Assembly (NCBI GenBank): GCA_963556495.2
Contig: OY747710.1
Location: 1,712,001-1,776,000 of the forward strand
DNA: 64,000 nt
Source: Valencia hispanica
Taxonomy: Eukaryota > Chordata > Actinopteri > Cyprinodontiformes > Valenciidae
Direction of reading: 5' to 3'
Part shown: piece after piece, positions 56,200 to 64,000 of the stretch
Numbering within the stretch: position 1 is the stretch's first letter
Layout of the letters: each line of letters opens with the position of its first letter
Notes under the pieces: model-generated
What the model saw: only the letters and a program-made list of their open reading frames with translations
Databases searched by the model: none
What the model was told of the DNA's origin: nothing
Program-made: the position numbers and the translations under genes

Positions 56200-56600
56200 C
56201 GGAGGTGGAGGCCCAGTGAGCGGAGGTGGAGGCCGAGTTAGCGGAGGTGCATTTGTCTGGGGTGGATACCCAGCTAGCTGAAGTAGAGGCCCAGGCAACT
56301 GAGATAAAGGCCCAGGTAGTTGTAGTGGAGGCCCAGGTTGCCAAGTTAGCTGTAGCTGTATCCCAGGTAACAGAAGAGGAGGCCTGGTTAGCTGCAGCCC
56401 AGCCTGAGGTGGAAGCCTAGCGAGCTTTAATTATAGCTCAGGTAGCTGGGGCCTGGTTAGCTGCTGTAGGCTGAGTAGCTGAGGTGGAAGCGTTGGTAGT
56501 TGTAGTTGAGATCCAGGTAACCGAGGTAGCAACCAGGGTAGCTGTGGTTGTAGCCTAGTTAGCTCAGGTGTTGAGTCTGCTAGCTGTTGTCCATTCAAAT
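56200..56600. repeat. Degenerate 24-bp-type tandem repeat in the LINE linker
   Basis: Units near GGTAGCTGAGGTGGAGGCCC recur across the segment with many substitutions. In one minus-strand frame they encode WAST/WASTSA-like repeats (56344-56170), in another Leu/Pro/Gln repeats. It lies between the 2A motif and the endonuclease start of the same element. Confidence 0.75.
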
Positions 56601-57015
56601 CTGTCCTCAGAGCAGGACCAGGATTTATTTCAATATCACCGGCCAGAAGCAGTATTATCAGAAGTTGCATAGCCCCCCGGAATGATCGAGATGTAAATAA
56701 TCGATTAGATTTACCAGGTGGTGGCCTAGCATGTCCATAGTCCAGAAGTCTTGTGTACAAGAGGTGTTGACTCCTCTTTGCTGGGTGTAGAGCAGGATTA
56801 TCCATTTTCAGAAGACACATTAAACTCCAGAGTAAGTAGAAAGATACAGCCATAATAAATAAATGTGATGGTGGCACAGTCCGAGGTATTTTGGTGCTTT
56901 TAAAGCAATTTTGTAACAAACCCACAGGACCTGCAAGCCTGTGTGTCTGAACCTCAGCAGCCATCTTGATCGGAGCCATAGACGTAGTGTCTCTTTTAAC
57001 AAAAGAGACACTCAT
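56431..57015 (-). CDS. LINE N-terminal protein with 2A-like ribosome-skipping motif
   Basis: The 194-codon frame has a hydrophobic segment (LFIMAVSFYLLWSLMCLL, residues 52-69), a basic region, and LLIILLLAGDIEINPGP at residues 118-134 (56664-56614). The last part matches the 2A consensus D-x-E-x-N-P-G-P, which makes ribosomes skip the Gly-Pro bond; such motifs are known near the N-terminus of several non-LTR retrotransposon proteins. After it the protein is rich in Leu, Pro and Gln (LPGSQLQLPTLPPQLLSLQQ) from a degenerate tandem repeat. The annotated ATG may not be the true start, as MAPIKM and MAVS are alternatives downstream. The frame ends in a stop within the tandem repeat, so this copy is broken. 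Confidence 0.75.
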   Translation of the reverse strand: MSVSFVKRDTTSMAPIKMAAEVQTHRLAGPVGLLQNCFKSTKIPRTVPPSHLFIMAVSFYLLWSLMCLLKMDNPALHPAKRSQHLLYTRLLDYGHARPPPGKSNRLFTSRSFRGAMQLLIILLLAGDIEINPGPALRTDLNGQQLADSTPELTRLQPQLPWLLPRLPGSQLQLPTLPPQLLSLQQLTRPQLPEL

Positions 57016-58004
57016 TTGGTTTTACAGCCTTAAATACACAGCTAAGAAGCATTAAGTTTGCAGTTAGAATAGAGCTGCGCCTCAGTTAAATAAAAACTTT
57101 AATTCCAAGTAAGTGCAGATGTGCACGCATTCATTGGCACCTAGAAATCACTGTAAATAAATGCTGCATTTATGAATTATTTAACACCCCCCTTTTAAAA
57201 TAGCATAACTACTTTCAACTTACGTTTTCTAGACTTTCCATCATGTCTGTGACATGGCAGTTGGGTATGGAGTAAAAGTAGGTGGAGCACCCAGTAATGG
57301 TGCGGCCACGATCGATGATTGACTTGTCGAGTCTTAAACCTATGACGTGTTACCGTCTCAGAAAAACATGAAGAGCTCAAACAGAAAGCGAGCAGGAAGA
57401 GGAAAAAGGCATAATTGACAAAGGAAGCTAAAACATTATTTGTAAACCCTCTACCTATACTGGCTCGCAATAGTAAGTTTGCTCGCCACAACATCACATT
57501 TACCCCCCGGTTTCTGTTTTAGCGCTCTCAAATTTTTTTTTTTCCTCTCAATGTTAATGGCAGTCATATGACGCCATAGCTGTCAACACTCTATTAGCGA
57601 TGTGTGAGCAAAACTGGACTTGTTTCGCTGTGTGGGTAAAAACCTGGAGAAGTTCTCAGCCGTCTGGATCTGACCCACGATCTGGGGACTTTGACAGAAC
57701 TCGGGTTACTGACGGACCAAGGCAAAAAGTGATCTTCGCCTGTTTCTAAAACATTTCTTATCTACTGGAATTCGACACCCCCCTTCCATGTGTGTTCTCA
57801 TATGTTGTGACCGATGTACTGTATGTGCTTTTATGTATTGCAGTGGTTTTTTAGCACGTTGCCTCCCTGAAGGGGGCATGGCAGAGAGGACTTTCTTTTC
57901 CCCTGCCCCATCTCCTTGTCACCATTTCTTGTCTACTTATTTGGCGCCGGTAAACTGGCAGCCACCACAGTGTTTAAAATCCTGTGTGTGTAAATGTTTA
58001 AATT
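57016..58004. other. No gene recognised; 5' flank of the 2A LINE
   Basis: A short hairpin GTGTCTCTTTT/AAAAGAGACAC lies at 56987-57012 across the ORF start. The remainder may include the LINE 5' UTR but has no recognisable motif. The minus-strand frame at 57195-57497 has no domain. Confidence 0.3.
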
Positions 58005-60918
58005 CATTTTATTTATATAGCGCCAATTCACAACAGATGTCATCTCAAGGCACCTAACAAGAAGTAATTTATATACATTTATACAAACATTCCAATCAGT
58101 TAAAAAGTTTCCTATTTAAGGAATCCCAGCAGATTGCGTCAGTCATTGGCGTGAGGTTGGGCCCCATTGATGCAGACTTTCCAACCACAGCAATCCCTCA
58201 TACTGAGCGAGCATGTAGCGACGGTGGAGAGGAAAAACTCCCCTTTAACAGGAAGAAACCTCCAACAGAACCAGGCTCAGTAGGAGCGGCCATCTGCCAC
58301 GACCGTCTGGGGGTTTGAAAAGACAGAGCAGAGACACAGAAGGAACAGAGGATCTGATATTATAGAACTTTCTATGTTACAGAAAGTAAAAAGTTGATAA
58401 CAGGACACAGTGGATGTTCAGTTACTGGGAGGATCATCCCAGTCGATGCCCCCCGTCCAACAGGGCATTGCAGCCAAGCAGGATACCAGACCAGGTATAT
58501 CTTCTATGGAGAGAAAAACACTGAGAGAAAACAAAGTTAACAGTCGAAATAACAGAATGTACTGTAATACAACTGGAGAGTAGTAGGAGAAAAGGAAGTA
58601 GAAGAGTGAAGAAAATTGGTAAGTCTGTCCTCCAGCAGTCTAAGCCTATAGCAGCATAACTACAGAGATAGCTCAGGATGACCTTAGCCACTCTAACTAT
58701 AAGCTTTATCAAAAAGGAAAGTTTTAAGCCTGGCCTTAAAAGTAAACAGAGTGTCTGCCTCACCGACTAAAGCTGGGAGCTGGTTCCACAGGAGAGGAGC
58801 CTGATAACTAAAAGATCTGCCTCCCATTCTACTTTTAGAAATCCTAGGAACTACAAGTAAACCTGCAGTCTGAGAGCGAAGGGCTCTGTTAGGAACATAA
58901 GGACCAATCAGATCTCTGATGTATGATGGAGCTTGATTATTAAGGGCTTTATATGGAAGAAGAAGGATCTTAGATTCTATTCTGGATTTAACAGGGAGCC
59001 AATGAAGGGAAGCTAAAACAGGAGAAATGTGATCTCTCTTTTTAATATTCATCAGAACTCTTGCTGCAGCATTTTGGATCAACTGAAGGCTTTTAATGGC
59101 ATTTTGTGGACTTCCTGATAGTAAAGAATTACAGTAGTCCAGCCTTGAGGTAACAAATGCATGGACTAGTTTCTCAGCATCACTCCTGGACAGGATGTTT
59201 CTAATTTTAGCAATATTCCGGAGGTGAAAGAAAGAAATCCTAGAAACCTGTTTAATATGGGATTTAAATGTCAAGTCTTGGTCAAAAATAACGCCGAGGT
59301 TCTTTACGTTATTACTGGGGGCCAATTTAATGCCATCCAGATGAAGTCATTGACTAATCAGTTTCTGTTTAAGAACTTCTGGTCCAAAGACAGCAACTTC
59401 TGTTTTGACAGAATTTAAAAGCAAAAAGTTTAGGGTCATCCATGTTTTTATGTCTTCCAGACGTGCCTGTAATCTACCTAACTGACTGGGTTCATCAGGA
59501 TTTATGGATAAATATAGTTGTGTATCATCTGCATAGCTGTGGAAATTTATCCCATGCTGTCTAATGATTCTATCAATTGGGAGCATATATGTGGTGAACA
59601 GAATTGGTCCAAGCACAGAACCCTGTGGAACTCCACAAGTAACCCTTGAGAGTGAAGAAGATTTATCATTTAGATGAACAAACTGGAATCTATCAGACAA
59701 ATATGATTTAAACCAGCCTAGTGCTGTTCCTTTGATTCCTGCAACATGTTCAAGCCTTTCTAAGAGAATATTATGATCGACTGTGTCAAAAGCAGCACTG
59801 AGATCTAACAAAACAAGAACAGACACCAGTCCATTATCTGAGGCCATGAGAAAATCATTAGTAACCTTCACCAGTGCTGTTTCAGTGCTATGATGAGCTC
59901 TAAAACCTGACTGAAACTCTTCAAACAGTTCGTTACAGTTTAGATGCTCACAGACTTGATTAGCAACAATTTTCTCAAGGACTTTGAATAAGAAAGGAAG
60001 GTTAGATATAGGTCTGTAATTCACTAAGTCATCTTGATCAAGGGAAGGTTTCTTGAGTAAAGGTTTAATTACAGCTATTTTAAATTCCTGTGGTACGTAT
60101 CCGTTTACTAAGGATAGATTCATCATATCCAAAATGGGGCCAGGAACCAAATGGAACACTTCTTTAAATAATTTGGTTGGAATTGGGTCCAACATACAAG
60201 TTGAAGGTTTAGATGAGGCTAATATTTTTGATAATTCCGAAAGCTCGACTGAATCAAAACAGCCTAAGCACAAATGAGGTTCTACAGTTCTTTCCGATGC
60301 CGCCTCATTTACTGAGGAAGAAGTAATCATGTTTGGGAGGATGTCAATGATTTTATTTTTAATAGAATTCATTTTATTTATGAAGAATCCCATAAAATCA
60401 TCACTGCTAAGAGCCGGGGGAATAGTTGGCTCAACAGAGCTATGACTCTGTGTAAGTTTAGCAACTGTACTAAAAAGAAACCTAGGATTGTTTTAATTCG
60501 CCTCTATTAATGATGACAAATATGCTGTTCTAGCTTGTCGAAGGGTCTTTTTATACAGCAGTAGACTGTTATTCCAGGTTAAATAGGAATCCTCTAGGTG
60601 TGTAGAGCGCCATTTTCTCTCCAACTTCCTAGTATTCTGCTTTAAAGTACGCAACTCTGCGTTGAACCAAGGAGTCAGCCTCCTATGGCTAGCCACTTTC
60701 TTTTTTAAGGGGGCTACACTATCTAATGCCAAACGCAATAAGGACGTAACGCTGTGAACCAAACCATCAATTTCTGAAGGGTTAGAGATAGAATTGCTGC
60801 CATCCACTGTGTTACTCTGAGACACTGAGGAAAGTAAGAATGGAACAGATTCTTTAAAAATTGTTACAGCATTGTCTGATAAAGCTCTACTATAATGAAA
60901 TTTTCTTTCAGATTTAAG
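58005..60918 (-). mobile_element. L2-clade LINE copy 2, inverted, with two nonsense mutations
   Basis: Frames 61014-60493 (LINE part starts at about 60918), 60393-59347 and 59325-58693 correspond to residue 197 to the end of the L2 protein at 30533-33337. The sequence is nearly identical, including FQSGFRAHHSTETAL, CGVPQGSVLGPILF and YADD. The breaks are single-base: AAA to TAA in the EAN-NNP region (about 60494) and TCA to TGA after KLISQ (about 59345). The 3' UTR ends at about 58010 on the GAATT/TTTAT tail. The 5' end is truncated within the region following the endonuclease. Confidence 0.9.
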
Positions 60919-60992
60919 AAAGAAAATTTCAATGTGTGTTGTATGCATGTTCTTGGATTGGTTGCACAGGAAACTGAATTTCCCCTTGGGGA

Positions 60993-61345
60993 TTATGACA
61001 ATGATCCCAAACACATCGCCCTGGTAACGGAGTGGCTAAGTAAAAAGCATTTCAAGTTCCTGGAGTGGCCTAGCCAGTCTCCAGATCTCAACCCCATAGA
61101 AAATCTTTGGAGGGAGATGAAAGTCAGTGTTGCCCAGCGGCAGCCCCAAAACATCCCAGCTCTAGATAAGATCTGTATGGAGGAATGAGACAAAATACCA
61201 GCTACATTGTGTGAAAACCTTCTGAAGACCTACAGGTAACCTTTGACCTCTGTCATTGACAACCAAGGGTATATAACAAAGCATTGAGATGAACTTTTGT
61301 TATTTGCTTTTCCTATCTTTGTAAGTGGGAGAACGTGAACGTTTT
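60993..61345 (+). mobile_element. Tc1-like transposon 3' end
   Basis: The frame reads [20 protein letters not shown] (second catalytic Asp) and [20 protein letters not shown] (third acidic residue, Glu) at 60996-61120. The transposase end, then GACCTCTGTCATTGACAACC, follows. The latter is inverted relative to 4027-4045 in the first Tc1 element, so the two are the same family. Upstream, 60919-60990 is a different scrap ending GAATTTCCCCTTGGGGAT, a LINE-tail-like sequence. Confidence 0.8.
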
Positions 61346-61679
61346 TGGGTCCTTTACTTGAATCTGTTTCTGGACAGTACATTTGTTCGCTTGCATTGGA
61401 GTGAATTTATTTAAAACTGTCATGTAGACTACCTTTGTTTTTTTTTTTCAATGTATGTATAGTTAATGGGTTTGTAAGATACACTAAGTGAAAAGTGAAT
61501 ATCATTTTGTATTATATTTTGTTTTTTAGATGGGGCTTTTTCGGTGATTGGGAGAATAACAAATGGCAGATTTTGGTAGTGTTGATCAGGCAGGTCTTTG
61601 TTGACGGTGTTCATTGCATTATGGCTTCAAACAAGTATCTAACTTTTTGTTTGTTTTATTACAACCATTGCCCAACTCA
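61346..61679. other. No gene recognised
   Basis: AT-rich spacer between the Tc1 end and the next LINE. Frames at 61429-61842 have no domains. Confidence 0.3.
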
Positions 61680-63815
61680 CACAAAATCAAATCAAACTTT
61701 ATTTATAAAGCGCTTTTCATACAAAATAGCATCTCAAAGTGCTTTACAGATTAAAATGACCCACATAACCCCCAACCCCAGAACAAAACATGATGACAGT
61801 TATACGCCCTCCCAACCCATCTCCCATACACGCACACACTGAAAAGCAACAGTAAACGAGGACATTGGGCTGAGTACGGATGAGCCAGGTAAGGAAACAC
61901 CATCAAAGGAGTCATCTGCATCGACAGCAGCAGCTAAGGCATCGGCCCAAGGCGCCTAGAGGAGGGAAGGCTGAGACCCCAAGCTCCACCTGGAGAGCAC
62001 CCAGGCAGCTAAAGCCGACCACCGCTCCCGAGGGAGAGGGCTCCTACAGAGGAAACACTGGAAGGAAGATTAAAATAACAGGTTAAAATATTAAAATAGA
62101 GTAGATGAATATGAGTAAATAGTAAAACACTGATAAAAATTTAACACTGATAAAATATAGAATTATGTAATGTAAAACATTGATAAAATTCAAGTAAAAC
62201 ATGCAGAGCAATTAAACAGATATTAATAAATAATAATCAGTTAAAAGCTCGGCTAAAAAGGTGAGTCTTGAGCCTGCTCTTAAAAACATGAACGGCCTCT
62301 ACGGCCCGGAGGTTTTCCAGCAGCCTGTTCCAGAGGTGAGGGCCATAAAACCGGAAAGACGCCTCGCCATGCTGTGTGTCCTGACTTTAGGGATAACAAG
62401 TAGATGGCTGCCAGAGGAGCGCAGAGACCGCCAAGGTTCATATGGTAAAAGCAGTTCAGAAAGATGAGAAGGTCCAAGACCATTAAGGCACTTAAAAACC
62501 ATTCAAAGAACCTTGAAATCGATCCTAAAACATACTGGGAGCCAGAGTTAAAAATCACGCCCAGGTTCTTCACTTGTAAAGAGGGATTAAAAGACAGTGA
62601 TTGTAGTTTTGGTAAAAGTTTCTCTCTCTGAGCCTCAGGACCGATGACTAAAACTTCAGTTTTGTCCTGGTTGAGCTGGAGAAAGTTTTTTGCCATCCAG
62701 GATTTGATGTTTAAAATGCAGTTAAAAAGTACATCCATTGGCCGTGTGTCATCGGGAGACATGGAGATGTATAACTGTGTATCATCAGCATAATTGTAAA
62801 AGTTAACTCCATGTATTCTGATGACGCTGCCAAGAGGGAGCATATAAAGGTTAAAAAGCACTGGGCCTATCATTGAACCCTGGGGCACACCACATGTAAT
62901 CTTGTGGACCTTAGAAGAGCAGGTATCTAAACTTACCATAAAAGTCGTGTCTGTGAGATAGGATGTGAACCATTTGTGAACAGCACCAGAGAGGTATTGT
63001 ACGTTTTAAATGAGTTTTTACAACTTTTAGTGGAGCCAGCAGGTCGAGAGCAGATTGAAGCCTTCTGTTAAAATCCTTCACAATAAAATCACAGGGGGCA
63101 GGTAAAACAATAGGAGGATTCTTTTCAAAAGTTTCCAGAAAACCTGCAGCCACTTCAAGGGTTAGATCACACTTCCTGATAGTTCTCACAGAGGTCTCCT
63201 GGATAAAACTGGTGATGTTAAAAAACACACAGTAGTGGTCAGAGACGGCCAAGTCAACGACAGAGGACACACGGGTGGACAGGCCATGCGCGATGACCAA
63301 GTCCAGGGTGTGTCCTCTGTTGTGAGTCGGCTGCATGACATGTTGGCTAAAATCCATATAATTCAAAAATATTTAAAAATTCTGTTGATAAAGGATCTAA
63401 GACGTTATCTACATGTAGATTAAAATCACCAGCTAAAATTATTCTTAAGAGTTGTGCAAAACTGGTAAACTCTGAACACTCTTGAATAAATAGTGCACTG
63501 TTTTTAGGAGGCCTATAAACTGTGATGCATAAAATATGAGCAGTGCTAAAAACAGTTGCATTATATTCAAAAGTGCTAAAATGAAAAAAAAACAAAAAAA
63601 ACAGGTTTGGCAGAAAGGGTTGATGAACTTATAAAAGCAGTGCCGCCTCCCCTCTGGCTACTCCTCATTGAATACGTGAAGTTAAAATTTGGTGTTGAGG
63701 CCTCCGTAAGAACAAAAGGGGCATCTGTACTCAGCCATGTAAAATTGATTTGACTGATTCTGACATCAATGTTAAAACCGCAGAAAATGACTAATTGAGC
63801 TTTAGTTAAGTCTCA
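61680..63815 (-). mobile_element. L2-type LINE of a second subfamily, internally deleted twice
   Basis: From high to low coordinates: endonuclease pieces (SSQRGGGTAF near 63640; AGDFNLHVDN at 63430; RGHTLDLVIAHG; LAVSDHYCVFF). At about 63010 the frame jumps to the RT (CGVPQGSMIGPVLFNLYMLP, NYADDTQLYISM, NLGVIF at about 62550). A second jump leads to the C-terminus (VFKCLNGLGPSHLSELLLPY in an offset frame) and the 3' UTR, ending in ACTTTATTTATAAAGCGCTT on the plus strand at about 61690. The fingers and the central RT part are missing. The YADD is preserved. This subfamily differs from the pair at 30540 and 58005. Confidence 0.8.
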
Positions 63816-64000
63816 TACGATTATCTGTTTGGGTTGGGTTCAGCGCGGTCATGCTGACCACTTTGTCGTCGCCCCCCCAGTTTAAAAATCCTATCTGCGC
63901 CCTATGACTACTTTTTTGCCCCACTGTAAAAACTTTAAATATTTAACAATCATTTCTCATTTATGCTGAAGATGTTGCCCCCCCCCCCCCCCCCAAATAC
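63816..64000. repeat. Repeat scraps: Tc1 terminus at about 63904-63926 and a 17-base poly-C
   Basis: GACTACTTTTTTGCCCCACT at 63906-63925 matches the outer end of Tc1 elements seen at 7150-7164. A run of 17 C residues occupies 63978-63994, near the window edge. Poly-C tracts of this length are prone to assembly error. Confidence 0.5.

Larger units (their letters stand above)
54990..57015 (-). mobile_element. Non-LTR retrotransposon with N-terminal 2A-like motif, internally deleted
   Basis: On the minus strand one element can be followed: N-terminal ORF with 2A-like peptide (57015-56431), a tandem-repeat linker (56600-56200), and an endonuclease start (VKPKGILGGHLNIRS, about 55915-55870). Then there is an abrupt jump to the RT C-terminus (EEFKYLGLVMDP at 55845, then QSLYDQAVKILDKKPLRHHH, FKILNNKAPPPLKRF, AFSYKGIKEWNKLPHNLK to 55256) and a 3' UTR ending near 54990 in TTTATTTAACAGGGACAATG on the plus strand. 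Nearly all of the endonuclease and reverse transcriptase are deleted. The clade is CR1/L2-like; I do not assign it further. Confidence 0.75.

Overview
The window reads as nuclear DNA of a teleost fish. No bacterial-type operons, rRNA or tRNA genes are visible. The coding capacity is dominated by fish-type transposable elements: L2-clade, Rex3 (RTE-clade), L1-type and a further CR1/L2-like non-LTR family, Tc1/mariner, hAT, TTAA-target and ISL2EU/Harbinger-like DNA transposons, tRNA-derived SINEs and MITEs. The one host gene I can support is a perilipin (lipid-droplet coat protein) on the minus strand, with five exons resolved between 17312 and 10935 and the C-terminus not found.

Layout. 1-2020: a decayed Tc1 fragment, then a minisatellite with a regular 134-bp higher-order period, containing and bordered by L2 3' ends. 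3793-7164: a Tc1-like element (transposase on minus) apparently split by about 2 kb of other DNA. 10935-17312: the perilipin gene; its first coding intron is almost wholly (ATCC)n microsatellite with a SINE inside, and its long intron carries a hAT-like element, a Tc1 remnant and a perfect hairpin. 17313-22734: no recognisable gene. 22735-25990: decayed L1-type ORF2 (minus). 26465-27343: a non-autonomous hAT with an exact 8-bp target duplication. 29005-30058: two internally deleted Rex3 copies, one inserted inverted in the other. 30540-34040: an L2 element with a 934-codon open frame, sitting in the terminal repeat of a MITE. 36075-41075: a long Rex3 copy broken by a hAT-type and a TTAA-type insertion. 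41076-43200: an L1 3' end carrying a perfect 58-bp palindrome and an LTR-like insertion.

43677-50156: a 6.5-kb ISL2EU-type transposon with both genes, a THAP/HTH/DDE transposase (+) and a SWIM/YqaJ nuclease (-, frameshifted). 54164-54988: Tc1 with a SINE in it. 54990-57015: an internally deleted LINE whose N-terminal ORF carries a 2A-like motif (GDIEINPGP) followed by a coding tandem repeat. 58005-60918: a second copy of the same L2 family, inactivated by two nonsense changes. 60993-61345: Tc1 3' end. 61680-63815: another internally deleted L2-type copy.

The transposon genes do not work together as a pathway; they record successive insertions. The nested junctions (MITE before L2; Rex3 before hAT and TTAA element; L1 before LTR-like element; Tc1 before SINE) give a relative chronology. 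I found no convincing new biological system; the points most worth a second look are the 2A-bearing LINE, the two-gene ISL2EU copy, the LTR-like element with long inverted ends, and the repeated pattern of internally deleted LINEs that keep both ends.
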